DNA from: an uncultured Verrucomicrobiales bacterium
Lineage (GTDB): Bacteria; Verrucomicrobiota; Verrucomicrobiia; Verrucomicrobiales; Akkermansiaceae
Length of the DNA: 64,000 nt
Reading direction: 5' to 3'
NCBI GenBank assembly: GCA_905478925.1
Contig: CAJQKQ010000015.1
Span: 1 to 64,000 of the forward strand
The notes below the pieces were generated by a model that saw only the letters and a list, made by a program, of their open reading frames with translations, was not told where the DNA came from and ran no database searches. Made by a program: the position numbers and the translations under genes. Below are positions 8,496 to 17,597 of this stretch, piece after piece. How positions within the stretch are numbered: position 1 is the stretch's first letter; each line of letters opens with the position of its first letter.

Positions 8496-9206
8496 ATGGG
8501 CAGGGCGTTTGAATGCAGAAGACGGGCGAAGGAGTTGCGCTGGGCAACGATGTCCAAGATCTTCCCCAAGCTTTCCAGATCCATCACCCTGGCCGCGAAG
8601 GCCGGTGGCCCGGATCCGGAGTCGAACGCACCGCTGAGGGTTGCCATCCAGAACGGCAAGGCGGCAAACCTCTCGAAGGAAAACATCGAGAACGCAATCA
8701 AGCGAGCCTCCGGCAGTGACGCTTCCGACATCACCGAGGTGACCTACGAGGCCAAAGGCACGCACGGTGCCCTCTTCTACATAGAATGTGCCACGGACAA
8801 CACCAACCGTTCCGTCGGCAACCTCAAGACCATCCTCGGCAAAAACGGTGGCGAAATCGTCCCCAGCGGCGCACTCAATTTCATGTTTCACCGCAAGACG
8901 GTGATCGAGTTCCCGGTCCCGGAGGGAAAAGATCTTGATGAGCTGGAATTCGAGTTGATCGATGCCGGCCTTGAAGAATTGTCGGTGGACGACGGAGTGG
9001 TATCATTGATCGGCGACTACACCTCTTTCAACAGCCTGAACTCAGCCGTCGAGGGAATGGGCATTGAAACAACGAAATCGGGTCTGCAGCGATTGCCGAC
9101 CCAACCGATCGAGTTGACCGAATCACAGATCGAGGATGTGGAAGCCCTGCTGGACAAGATCGAGGATGATGACGACGTCCAGGCGGTCTACACGAACCTC
9201 AACTGA
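8496..9206 (+). CDS. YebC/PmpR-family protein
   Basis: 236 residues starting MGRAFECRRRAKELRW, the short N-terminal version seen in Bacteroidota-like YebC proteins, then GGPDPESNAPLR and the conserved block NMPKDNIENAI-like (NLSKENIENAIKRASG). Family members are proposed transcriptional regulators, and more recently some were linked to relief of ribosome stalling. It lies 8 bases after dnaN in the same direction, so the two are probably co-transcribed. Confidence 0.93.
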   Translation: MGRAFECRRRAKELRWATMSKIFPKLSRSITLAAKAGGPDPESNAPLRVAIQNGKAANLSKENIENAIKRASGSDASDITEVTYEAKGTHGALFYIECATDNTNRSVGNLKTILGKNGGEIVPSGALNFMFHRKTVIEFPVPEGKDLDELEFELIDAGLEELSVDDGVVSLIGDYTSFNSLNSAVEGMGIETTKSGLQRLPTQPIELTESQIEDVEALLDKIEDDDDVQAVYTNLN

Positions 9207-9250
9207 TTTGATCCGAGTTCGATAGGCTTATTCAGGCCAGAGCTGGGAAC

Positions 9251-9281
9251 AAAAAAACTGCGCCCCATTCAAAAGGCGCAG
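9251..9281 (-). terminator. Rho-independent terminator
   Basis: On the minus strand CTGCGCC - 10-nt loop - GGCGCAG is followed by seven T residues, 29 bases after the stop of the secreted protein gene at 9310. The stem also lies after the YebC gene, but the T-run is only on the minus side. Confidence 0.8.
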
Positions 9282-9309
9282 CTTGAGAAGTTAAAAAGCC
9301 GGAGAATTT

Positions 9310-10827
9310 TCAGTCCAAGGGCTGAACCTTGGTGCGGAAGAAGCCGCCCACATCGGAACCCGTGCCTGAGCTCATGACCTTGATCTCTTCACGGGTCTCG
9401 GTGAGAACCCATGAAGAATCATTGGCTGAGATCTCCTGCCAAGTGTTCATGTCCGTGCTGTATTCGATCGCGTATTTCAGCTTGGGAACGGGATTCGTCA
9501 ACTTCGCGACCTTGTATTCAAGGGCGGACTGGGAACCGGTTTCGGGGATGGAATCAAACGTGACCGGACCGGGAAGTAACTCATCAGGGGCAACATTGAC
9601 CATATTGACTTTGGGCGAACCAGGCACGCTGTTCTTGTCGGCCGGATCAGATTTGAAAACCCATTCCTCAAAATTAGTTATGCCGTCCCCGTCGAAATCG
9701 AAGTGCGCAGCCATCTGTTCGGCCGTAGCACCTGGCGGAAGTGCTGCTGCGGTAAAGCCAAGGAAAGGGTCGAGAACCTTGACAGGCATCCTGAACCGGC
9801 GGATGGAATCCTCATAAACAACCGCTGAGGTAGGGCGGAAGATAATGAATTCCAACTCGAGCAGACCCGTTTCCCCGGCGTCAACGAAATTTGGAGGTAG
9901 GATGAAACTGGTATCGAGGGCACTAGGGAGAAGCACATTGGTCGCGCCCGCCCCAGTGAAACCAGGAAACAGCGGGGCATCGATTTCACTTGGATCAGAA
10001 AGTGGATCGGTGGGATCTACGAGTCTCTTGATCGATAAGAAAAGGTTGTCAACCGCGGGAGCTATGAAGTCGATCGTATTGCCCTGCCAAGTGATGGTAT
10101 TGATTACGAAAGGATCGAGCACAGCGAATCCATCATCGTATTCGACATCGGTGAAACGCACGCCCTGGCGCACGTTGTTCACCTTGCGGTAACCGTCGAG
10201 CTTCGGGAACTGGTTGATCGGAATGACGACCGGCACGCCGGGGTTAGTAATGCTGGCAAAGTGGTAGATGTATGTGCCCGGCACAACCTCACCATCGAAA
10301 CGTTTACGCTCTGCCGACGTGTATTGCCGATTAAAAGCGTAGGAAGTAACGTCAGCCTGTCGGATGAGCGTGGTCGTTAGGTCGAAGAAAACGCTTATGC
10401 TCCGATCCTCGAAGCCTCCCAGCGGACGGGGAAGGAGTGATGGCGGGGCAGAGTGAAGGCGGACGGCTTCCGGTTCGTATGGCTTGAGTAATATCCGAGG
10501 CTGGACGCTAACAACTTCGAAATAGGGGCCACGGCCTTGGAGCAAAGGATCGTTTTCAATCCCGCGGGAGATGTATCCTGTCGACCCGATCGGGCAAAAG
10601 CCACCTGGCGGGAAAAAAAAGGGAGCATCACAATCCCCGAAGAGGATGAGACCATCGCGGACATTCATCTCGAAGGTTCCACCATTGAAAGCCGTCCCGT
10701 CAGGCCCCTGACGATAGTTGGCTACGGAATCCGCCGTGAACTCGAAAGTGGTCGTGTTCTGCGCCCGCACGAGACCCGTACCAACGGCAATGACAGAAGA
10801 GAGGAGGAGGATTTTTGTGATATTCAC
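9310..10827 (-). CDS. Secreted protein with EF-hand-like calcium motif
   Basis: About 505 residues from GTG 10827, which gives a clean signal peptide (NITKILLLSSVIAVGTGLVRAQ); the frame is open to 11028 but the extension overlaps the next gene and looks non-coding. Most of the protein has no family I recognise. Near the C-terminus DFDGDGITNFEEWVF is a calcium-binding EF-hand/dockerin-like loop, common in verrucomicrobial surface proteins, followed by a beta-sandwich-like tail (YSTDMNTWQEIS). It is probably exported. A terminator follows the stop codon. Confidence 0.75.
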   Translation of the reverse strand: MNITKILLLSSVIAVGTGLVRAQNTTTFEFTADSVANYRQGPDGTAFNGGTFEMNVRDGLILFGDCDAPFFFPPGGFCPIGSTGYISRGIENDPLLQGRGPYFEVVSVQPRILLKPYEPEAVRLHSAPPSLLPRPLGGFEDRSISVFFDLTTTLIRQADVTSYAFNRQYTSAERKRFDGEVVPGTYIYHFASITNPGVPVVIPINQFPKLDGYRKVNNVRQGVRFTDVEYDDGFAVLDPFVINTITWQGNTIDFIAPAVDNLFLSIKRLVDPTDPLSDPSEIDAPLFPGFTGAGATNVLLPSALDTSFILPPNFVDAGETGLLELEFIIFRPTSAVVYEDSIRRFRMPVKVLDPFLGFTAAALPPGATAEQMAAHFDFDGDGITNFEEWVFKSDPADKNSVPGSPKVNMVNVAPDELLPGPVTFDSIPETGSQSALEYKVAKLTNPVPKLKYAIEYSTDMNTWQEISANDSSWVLTETREEIKVMSSGTGSDVGGFFRTKVQPLD

Positions 10828-10957
10828 TGCCGCAATCTCGCCGGTCGGGGCAGACCTTACAAGCAGAATTTTTGGAGCAAGACTCGATTCCTTGCAATAC
10901 CATGTAACTTCATGGCTCGGAATTGAGGAAATCCGCGACGCGCCGGCTTGCGGGATG

Positions 10958-12181
10958 CTATACGACACGGAATGCGGCCGCATCCTCGTGTGAAAGCTCA
11001 ATGACCTGCCATGGCAGGCCGTGTTCATTGAGATCCGCCATAAAGGCGTCAGGATCGTTCTGCTCGATGTTCCAGACTCCCGGCCTGTCCCAGCCGCCGG
11101 TGAGCATCTGCTTTGCCCCGATCATGGTGGGGACGCCGGTGGTGTAGGAAATCGCCTGGGAGCCTACTTCCTCGAAGCATTTCTCGTGATCGCAGATGTT
11201 GTAGATGTAGATCGCCTTCGGCTTCCCGTCTTTCACTCCGGTGATGACGTTGCCGATACAGGTCCTACCTTTTGTCGTCTCGCCCAGGTCGCCGGGGTTC
11301 GGGAGTACGGCTTTCAGAAACTGCAGCGGGACGATTTTCTGGCCTTGGTATTCGACTTCGTCGATTCGTGTCATCCCGACATTCTGAAGGACTTCCAGGT
11401 GCTTCAAGTAATTCGGCGAGAACGACATCCAGAACTGAGCGCGCTTGATCGTGGGAATGTGTTTCACGAGTGATTCGAGTTCCTCGTGATACATACGGTA
11501 AATCTCGTAGTTCCCGACTCCCTGAGGGCAGGTAAAGGATCGGTGCTCCGACATAGCGGCGGTTTCGACGAATTCCCCTTGCTCGTAGTGGCGGCACTCG
11601 GCGGTGACTTCGCGGATGTTGATCTCGGGATTGAAATTCGTGGCAAAGGCGTGGCCATGGTCGCCGCCGTTCACGTCGATAATGTCGAGGGTGTGGATTT
11701 CATCAAAATGATGTTTCAGCGCCCATGCGGTGAAGACATTTGTGACACCGGGATCGAAGCCCGAGCCGAGCAATGCGGAGTGCCCGGCTTTCTCGAATTT
11801 TTCCTGATAGGCCCATTGCCATGAATACTCAAACTTCGCGACATCGAGCGGCTCGTAGTTGGCAGTATCCATGTAGTCGATGCCGGCCTTGAGGCAGGCA
11901 TCCATGAGGTTGAGATCCTGGTATGGAAGGGCGACATTGATCAACAGCTTCGAGCCGGTTTTCCTGATGAGCGCAGCGGTTTCATCGGAGTTATCGGCAT
12001 CGACCTTGGCGGTTGCGATCTCACGGCCGGTGCGGCGTTTGACCGAGGCGGCGATGTCATCGCATTTGGAAAGCGTCCGGGAAGCGAGGGTGATTTCGCC
12101 GAAAACGTCCGGCAGCATGGCGCATTTGTGGGCGACGACACTGCCGACTCCGCCGGCTCCTATGATGAGGACTTTGTTCAT
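10958..12181 (-). CDS. Saccharopine dehydrogenase family, carboxynorspermidine synthase-like
   Basis: 407 residues from ATG 12181 (MNKVLIIGAGGVGSVVAHKC), with the Rossmann NAD(P) motif GAGGVG at 8-13. The central block GSGFDPGVTNVFTAWALKHH and CDHEKCFEEV near the C-terminus match carboxy(nor)spermidine dehydrogenases, which reductively condense an aldehyde with a diamine in alternative polyamine synthesis. The decarboxylase partner is not next to it. Lysine saccharopine reductases share the fold, so the exact substrate is inferred. The frame extends upstream to 12355 but overlaps the OsmC gene. Confidence 0.82.
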   Translation of the reverse strand: MNKVLIIGAGGVGSVVAHKCAMLPDVFGEITLASRTLSKCDDIAASVKRRTGREIATAKVDADNSDETAALIRKTGSKLLINVALPYQDLNLMDACLKAGIDYMDTANYEPLDVAKFEYSWQWAYQEKFEKAGHSALLGSGFDPGVTNVFTAWALKHHFDEIHTLDIIDVNGGDHGHAFATNFNPEINIREVTAECRHYEQGEFVETAAMSEHRSFTCPQGVGNYEIYRMYHEELESLVKHIPTIKRAQFWMSFSPNYLKHLEVLQNVGMTRIDEVEYQGQKIVPLQFLKAVLPNPGDLGETTKGRTCIGNVITGVKDGKPKAIYIYNICDHEKCFEEVGSQAISYTTGVPTMIGAKQMLTGGWDRPGVWNIEQNDPDAFMADLNEHGLPWQVIELSHEDAAAFRVV

Positions 12182-12218
12182 GGTTGGGTGGGAATTCGTG
12201 GTTACAGATGCGTTAGTG

Positions 12219-12626
12219 TCACGCCCAGACCCAATTGAACACCGTCTCGATGTCCGGGCTGAGCGAGTGATGGACGGGGCAGCCGCGGGCGGCGCTTTCG
12301 AGAAGTTTGCGTTCCGGATGCGAATGCGGGACAGGCATCTGGAGATCGAGCTCAAGTCGCGCGATGCGCCGGGGCGTGTCCTCCGACATGTGCTTGCGAA
12401 CCTCGATGTTCATCCCTTCAAGGGAGATCCCTTTCCTATCCGCGACGATGCCCATCACCGTGCCCATGCAGGCACCGAGGGCTGTCGCGACAAGATCCGT
12501 CGGGGAAAAGGCCTCGCCCCTGCCGTTATTGTCGAGCGGGGCGTCGGTCTGGATCATGTTTCCGGACGGGGCGTGAGTGGCGGAGCAGCGAAGGCCGCCT
12601 TGGTAGCTGAGATTGATGCGAACCAT
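12219..12626 (-). CDS. OsmC family protein
   Basis: 135 residues from ATG 12626 (MVRINLSYQGGLRCSATHAPSG). The block FSPTDLVATALGACMGTVM carries the redox cysteine and ARGCPVHHSL the second one, as in OsmC/Ohr hydroperoxide reductases and the YhfA group. It probably detoxifies organic peroxides using the two cysteines. It lies 37 bases upstream of the polyamine-type dehydrogenase in the same direction. A much longer open frame (to 13238) is only the shadow of the kinase gene. Confidence 0.9.
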   Translation of the reverse strand: MVRINLSYQGGLRCSATHAPSGNMIQTDAPLDNNGRGEAFSPTDLVATALGACMGTVMGIVADRKGISLEGMNIEVRKHMSEDTPRRIARLELDLQMPVPHSHPERKLLESAARGCPVHHSLSPDIETVFNWVWA

Positions 12627-12711
12627 TGGTCTTATTCTTTCGCGGGAGAGATAACCGGGAACTGCGGCGAATGAACGCGAATTCTCGCGCTCCGCGAAAA
12701 AAATGCCGCGC

Positions 12712-15303
12712 CTATTCCTCGGACGACTCCGATTCCTCGCCCGCCTCGGCGTCCGGATCGCCTTTCGAGAGGACGATGCGGAACCCGTAGTAGGCTCCGT
12801 GGAAAGACGCCGGAACGGGGTTACGCCAACCCACAAGGAGATTTTCGCGGATGTATGTGTTCCACCCGCCGCCGCGAACGACGCCCAGTGAGCTGGTCGC
12901 GGTGGTGGAAATGTCTTCCGATACCCATTCTTGGACGTTCCCGCTGAGATCATAGAGCCCGAGTTCGTTCGGGGGGAAGAAACCCACGGGAGAGGTGCGC
13001 GGATAGCCGTCTCCGTAATCCGGAATGACCTGATCCGCAGTGATGCCGGGAAGCTCCGCAGCGGAGGCGTCCGCGTAGTTCGCGAATGCGGTCGGGGGCG
13101 GCCACTTGGCGCCCCATGCGTAGAGCAGCGGCTTGTTGGCGTCGCGCTGGCCGGGTCCGTCGCCGAGCTCGAAATCAAGTCCGGCCATGCGGCTCCACTC
13201 GACATCGGTCGGCAGCCGGTAGCGGTGGGATTGTGCAATCCGCTCCTCGGCGCGCTCCCGCTCGGTGAGCCATTCGCAGAAAGCCTCGGCCTCGCTACGG
13301 GAAACGTAGATAACGGGATGATCCGGCTGCTGGACGAAATCAGGACGCCGGGGGCGCTCCGCCTTCCCCTCGCTGACGAAAACCTCGTAGTCCTTCACCC
13401 GCGTTTCCCAAACCGAAGCCATGAGATCGGAGTCGAGCGGCTCGAATCTCATTCCCATGCCGTTCCGCCATGGCTTTCCGAATACGACTCCCTGGTTTTT
13501 TTGCAGTTTTGCGGTGAGCGGCAGGTTTTCGCCTGCCGTGACATTGGCGAGGAGCGTCAGGGGCTTGTAGCCTTCGAGGACGATCATGAGCTCAACCGGC
13601 CCAGGTTTGACCTTGGGGATGAGCAGGGTGCTCTCGGTGGCACCTACGGCGACACCGTTCATATAGGCCTCGGCACCGGGCGGATCGGTGGCGAGCTGGA
13701 TCCCGCCGTAGGTATAATTGCGGACAACCGTGCGAAAGGGCCTGAGCCGCTCACTACGAGCGCGGGCGCTCATCTTGGGGTCGTCGAAGGAGCGGCCGAT
13801 GAGAGCTGTCACCTCATTGTCAGCAGTCAGGAAACCGTCGCGAATGCCGCCTGCGCGGATCCAGTCGCAGAAGGCGATGATTTCCAGCTCGGAGGCAAGG
13901 ACCACATCCACAGGACTACCGTTGTCGGACACCGAGATGAATTCAACCGCCTTCTGCGAGCGCTTGGAGGATTGCATGAAATCGCGCCAGACACCCTTGG
14001 TTACAAAGCCGGAACTGATGTGCTCGTCGCCTTCCGGCAGATAGGTCACGCTCAGTTGATCCTCCCATTTCTCTCCAGGCACAGGCGGGGAAAAATTCTG
14101 TAGCTCGCCAAAAACCAGCATGGGGTCGCTGATCGATTCCTCCGTGACGGTGGCTGTGATTTCCAGCGTGCGGTAGCCCTTTTTCCTGACAACGAAGCTA
14201 AGCTCGCTGCCGACCTTCGCACGGATCGTGGAGGTCGGGGTGATGCCCACCAGCGTCTCCTCGCTGTCGTATACCTCGGCACCTTCCGGAGTTGTGACGA
14301 CGCGCAGCAACCCTTCCGCAACAACCGCCCTCGGAGGTGCCGGCTTGTTCCAGGGCATCAGCACGCTGTCTTTCAGGCCGACCCACGAGGCCCATCCGGC
14401 GAAGCCGAACAGCACGACGGTTGTCGCCCAGATGGAAAGACCGCTGCTGCGGCGGCGCTTGCCGCGCTGGAGATTGTGCAGGGCACCTGCGAGCTCTGCG
14501 GCGGTGGAGATCTTGCGGCGACTGATACGCGGCTCGCAGACCTCGCAAATGATCCTGTTCAGCTCCAGCCAGCGCTTGCGCTCCAGTCCGGTGGGCAATT
14601 CATCCGGCAATTCCGGAAAGTCCAGGCGGTCCTTGCCGGTCGCAATCTCGTAGAGAACTTTGCCCAACGAATACACATCCGCCTGCGCAGAACCCGGCCC
14701 CTCCGGAGGGACAAATCCCTCGGTGCCGACAAAGGTTCGCTGATCACGTGTGGCGACAAGGCCGATGTCGGCGAGCTTCGCCTTGTCGTTTACGAAAATC
14801 ACGTTGGAGGGCTTCACATCGCGGTGCGCGAGGTCGCGCTCGTGGAGATGGCCGAGGGCTTCCGAAAGGCGCGCACCGACATCGATGCAAACCGCAGTTT
14901 CGAGGCGGACGCTGGTGTTGCCTTCCCCGCGGAGCGTGCGGGCCTCGTATTCGATCGGGTTGATGTCCTGGCCGGCGCAGACATCGTCCCCGAGCTCCAT
15001 GACATAGTAGTAGAATGAGACACCGTCGGGACTGCGACCGACGTGGAGGATGTTCACGAGACCCGGATGATCCCGAGAAATCGGCTCGAACTTCAGGATG
15101 CCCTCGAACTCGCGCTCGAAGGTGCGTTCGTCGTCGAAATCCTCGCGATAGACGACCTTGACCGCCCGCAACGCCCCGGTCACGCCCCTCGCCATCCAGA
15201 CCTCGCCATAGGCGCCGCCACCGATCTTGCGGAGAACATCGTGATCCGGAATGCTCGGATAACTTCTGTGAGGGGCGGGCATTTCAGTGGGAACGTCGAA
15301 CAT
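12712..15303 (-). CDS. Ser/Thr protein kinase with PEGA and FGE-like domains
   Basis: 863 residues. The kinase domain (about 22-285) has the P-loop GGGAYGEVW at 28-36, Lys49, HRDVKPSN near 161 and DIG in place of DFG near 179. A single membrane segment lies near 295-315. Outside it are a PEGA repeat (about 330-360), a degenerate FGE/SUMF1-like segment (about 405-510), a second PEGA (about 530-570) and a complete FGE-sulfatase-type domain (about 605-845, ending with SGNVQEWVSEDIS and RGGGWNTYIREN). It would sense something outside the membrane and phosphorylate cytoplasmic proteins. The ECF sigma gene upstream is the likely partner. The start codon lies in a tandem repeat; ATG 15282 is an alternative. 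Confidence 0.9.
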   Translation of the reverse strand: MFDVPTEMPAPHRSYPSIPDHDVLRKIGGGAYGEVWMARGVTGALRAVKVVYREDFDDERTFEREFEGILKFEPISRDHPGLVNILHVGRSPDGVSFYYYVMELGDDVCAGQDINPIEYEARTLRGEGNTSVRLETAVCIDVGARLSEALGHLHERDLAHRDVKPSNVIFVNDKAKLADIGLVATRDQRTFVGTEGFVPPEGPGSAQADVYSLGKVLYEIATGKDRLDFPELPDELPTGLERKRWLELNRIICEVCEPRISRRKISTAAELAGALHNLQRGKRRRSSGLSIWATTVVLFGFAGWASWVGLKDSVLMPWNKPAPPRAVVAEGLLRVVTTPEGAEVYDSEETLVGITPTSTIRAKVGSELSFVVRKKGYRTLEITATVTEESISDPMLVFGELQNFSPPVPGEKWEDQLSVTYLPEGDEHISSGFVTKGVWRDFMQSSKRSQKAVEFISVSDNGSPVDVVLASELEIIAFCDWIRAGGIRDGFLTADNEVTALIGRSFDDPKMSARARSERLRPFRTVVRNYTYGGIQLATDPPGAEAYMNGVAVGATESTLLIPKVKPGPVELMIVLEGYKPLTLLANVTAGENLPLTAKLQKNQGVVFGKPWRNGMGMRFEPLDSDLMASVWETRVKDYEVFVSEGKAERPRRPDFVQQPDHPVIYVSRSEAEAFCEWLTERERAEERIAQSHRYRLPTDVEWSRMAGLDFELGDGPGQRDANKPLLYAWGAKWPPPTAFANYADASAAELPGITADQVIPDYGDGYPRTSPVGFFPPNELGLYDLSGNVQEWVSEDISTTATSSLGVVRGGGWNTYIRENLLVGWRNPVPASFHGAYYGFRIVLSKGDPDAEAGEESESSEE

Positions 15304-15331
15304 GGAACGTCCAACATGGAACGTCGAATAG
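15290..15331. repeat. Three 14-bp tandem repeats over the kinase start
   Basis: GGAACGTCGAACAT, GGAACGTCCAACAT and GGAACGTCGAATAG lie head to tail. Related GAACGTCnAACAT strings are frequent in intergenic DNA of Verrucomicrobiota. The first unit contains the annotated kinase start codon (15301-15303). An AT-rich track of TTTGAA units lies near 15433-15455, just before the sigma gene stop. Confidence 0.7.
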
Positions 15332-15453
15332 GGAACTCGTGCTTATCGAGACTCTTCCTTGAGTTTTGGATGACCTGCGAGCGCTAGCGAACCATTTGTA
15401 AAATGGCGAAGCCCACACTTCATAGCCCTCAGGCAATTTTGAATTTTGAATTT

Positions 15454-16119
15454 TCAATCGATCTCGTCTTCCAGTTTCGCCAGCTCCTTTTTCAAGACCG
15501 CACCGACGCGGTGTTTCGCGAGATAGACCTGCGCCATGCTGACGCTGAGCTTTTCCTGCACCTCCTGCGCATCCATCTGCCTGACGACATAGAAATCGAA
15601 GATCTGGTATTGCTTGGGTGAAACCTGTGCCTTGACCCGCGCAAGCGCGGCGTCGGCGATATTCTTCTTCCATTCCACATTCCAGAGGCGCGAAAGGACG
15701 TCTCCATTGGGATCCTCGATACGGTCGATGATAGCGGTCTTGCGGTCGTCGGTCCATCCGCCGCCGACCATTGCGGTGTCCTTCTTGCGCTTGCGGAACT
15801 GGTCGTTGATACGCCAGCGGGTCATGTTCATCAGCCAGGTCTTGAATGAACCCTGATCCGGATCATAGAGCTTCTTCTTGCTCTGCTTGGCGATGGAAAG
15901 GATCGTTTCCTGCACGCAATCGAAGGCCTCCTCGGGGCGAAGCCCGGCCTTGATGGCGACGGAATAAATCAGCCGCCAGTAAGTCTGGTAGAATTCGTCC
16001 CAAGTCTTCTGGTCCTCCCAGTTGTCGAGGCGGGCGATCAGGCTCTTGCGGGTCTTGGCATATGCCTGGGTGATCGCGGCGTCCTTCTTCTTGGGCTTTT
16101 CCTTTTCGTCATCGGCCAT
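15454..16119 (-). CDS. ECF-type RNA polymerase sigma factor
   Basis: 221 residues with a charged N-terminal tail. Region 2 is seen in WDEFYQTYWRLIYSVAIKAG and CVQETILSIAKQ, region 4 in VSPKQYQIFDFYVV and SVSMAQVYLAKHRVG. It resembles the planctomycete/verrucomicrobial ECF groups that are encoded beside Ser/Thr kinases and may be controlled by phosphorylation rather than by an anti-sigma factor. No anti-sigma gene is nearby. The kinase gene lies 150 bases downstream in the same direction. Confidence 0.9.
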   Translation of the reverse strand: MADDEKEKPKKKDAAITQAYAKTRKSLIARLDNWEDQKTWDEFYQTYWRLIYSVAIKAGLRPEEAFDCVQETILSIAKQSKKKLYDPDQGSFKTWLMNMTRWRINDQFRKRKKDTAMVGGGWTDDRKTAIIDRIEDPNGDVLSRLWNVEWKKNIADAALARVKAQVSPKQYQIFDFYVVRQMDAQEVQEKLSVSMAQVYLAKHRVGAVLKKELAKLEDEID

Positions 16120-16174
16120 TGCGGACTATGTAACACCTCCGGGAGAGCATGTCTTTCTCCAAAAAAACATTTTG

Positions 16175-17545
16175 TTAAGCGCCGCCCCCCCTCAGCTCCG
16201 GTTCGCGGAGCGTCTTTTCCCAGAAATACCGGCGGAAAATGACCTTTACGGCCGCCGAAAGGGGCACTGCAAGCAGCGCCCCGACGAAACCGCCGAGGAT
16301 CATCGACCAGAAAAGCATCGAGAAAATCACCGTCAACGGATGGAGACCGACGGAATCGCCGACGATCTTCGGGGCGGTGACGAGCGAGTTGATCTGCTGC
16401 ACCCCGGCGAAGATAAGCACCACGAAGCCGACATACGTCCACGGCTCCAGGTCGAAAGGCGCGCTGCCCGTCTCCGCATGCAGATAAGCGATGATGCAGG
16501 CCGGGATCAGGCAGAGGATGTTTCCGATGTAGGGGATAATCCCGAGGATGGCCATGAAGACACCGATCAGCAGTGCGTATGGGAGATCAAAGAAAAACAG
16601 CGCAATACCGACAAGGATACCGTCGATCACCCCCACGACCACCTGGCCGCGGAAGAACGAGATAAGGTATCCGTTGATTTCCTGGAGGGTGGAAACGAGT
16701 TCGGTCTTGAAGCGGGATGCACGCAGCGGGACGTATTCATGCCAGTGCTCGCGGATCGAGGCGGAGTCCTTGAGGAAGAAGAACAGATAGACCGGCACCA
16801 TGATCATGCCCAGCACGAGCCCGAGGAAACCAAGGATCTTCGATGATCCCACGGAAAGCCATTTCTGGCCCGTTTGGAGGATCTCGCCCTTGTATTCGTA
16901 AAGCGTCCTTCCCGCGCGGGTGCGCCAGAAAAAATCCAGCGAATCCGGCGAGGGCGAACCATTGGCGTATGCGATCGGCTCACCGCCGTCCGTCGTCTCG
17001 GCCAGAGCCCAGCCCACCGGGCCGTCCATGTATTTATTTTGGAGATTGTGGAGCGAGCGGGCGAGCGCGGGGGAAAGATCCGACTGTCCTGCTGCGGGCT
17101 TGATTACGGGCTTTTCGGGCTCCTTCTCCTCTGATTCGGGCGATCCCTCCGTATCCGCTGCCACATCAAGGGCTTCACCTCCCGATGGAACGGCTTCGCT
17201 TGCGACGGGTTTCGAGAAAATTTCCCGGAAGAACGAGCGCCCGCCCTGAATCGCAGGCAGGACGGCGGCGACAAGAAGCGTTGCCGCCACCAGGGTCGCC
17301 AGGAAAACCGTGATGACGGCCCAAAGCCGGCTCAAGCCTCGCTTTTCGAGGATGCGAACCACTGGGTCGAGCAGGTAGGCGATGATCCCCGCCACCACCA
17401 GGGGCACCAGCACCGGCTGCAGGAAGCTGAATATTTGACCGATCATCCAGACAAGCCCCACCAGCAGCGAGCCAAGTACCAGCATCGAAAGGCCGGTCGC
17501 CGCGCTCCATAGCGTCTTCTGCTGGAATCTTGTCGGATACTTCAT
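16175..17545 (-). CDS. AI-2E family (PerM-type) membrane transporter
   Basis: 456 residues from ATG 17545 (MKYPTRFQQKTLWSAATG). Several hydrophobic segments in the N-terminal 110 residues, a long acidic loop (about 120-180) and a C-terminal bundle containing FDLPYALLIGVFMAILGIIP and VGDSVGLHPLTVIFSML match the AI-2 exporter/PerM family. Substrates in the family range from autoinducer-2 to sodium/proton exchange and are not predictable here. The acidic loop is larger than usual. The long inverted-repeat element lies directly upstream. Confidence 0.88.
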   Translation of the reverse strand: MKYPTRFQQKTLWSAATGLSMLVLGSLLVGLVWMIGQIFSFLQPVLVPLVVAGIIAYLLDPVVRILEKRGLSRLWAVITVFLATLVAATLLVAAVLPAIQGGRSFFREIFSKPVASEAVPSGGEALDVAADTEGSPESEEKEPEKPVIKPAAGQSDLSPALARSLHNLQNKYMDGPVGWALAETTDGGEPIAYANGSPSPDSLDFFWRTRAGRTLYEYKGEILQTGQKWLSVGSSKILGFLGLVLGMIMVPVYLFFFLKDSASIREHWHEYVPLRASRFKTELVSTLQEINGYLISFFRGQVVVGVIDGILVGIALFFFDLPYALLIGVFMAILGIIPYIGNILCLIPACIIAYLHAETGSAPFDLEPWTYVGFVVLIFAGVQQINSLVTAPKIVGDSVGLHPLTVIFSMLFWSMILGGFVGALLAVPLSAAVKVIFRRYFWEKTLREPELRGGGA

Positions 17546-17597
17546 CTGCCTTGGTCTATTAGCGACCCCCGGGCTTTTTAACAACCTTTCTTGTCTG

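Noticed and set aside
12627..13238. Upstream extension of the OsmC frame
   Set aside because: It overlaps the kinase C-terminus in another frame and the protein family begins at MVRINL.
12931..14103. 390-codon open frame on the + strand
   Set aside because: Shadow of the kinase gene; composition and lack of motifs do not support it.
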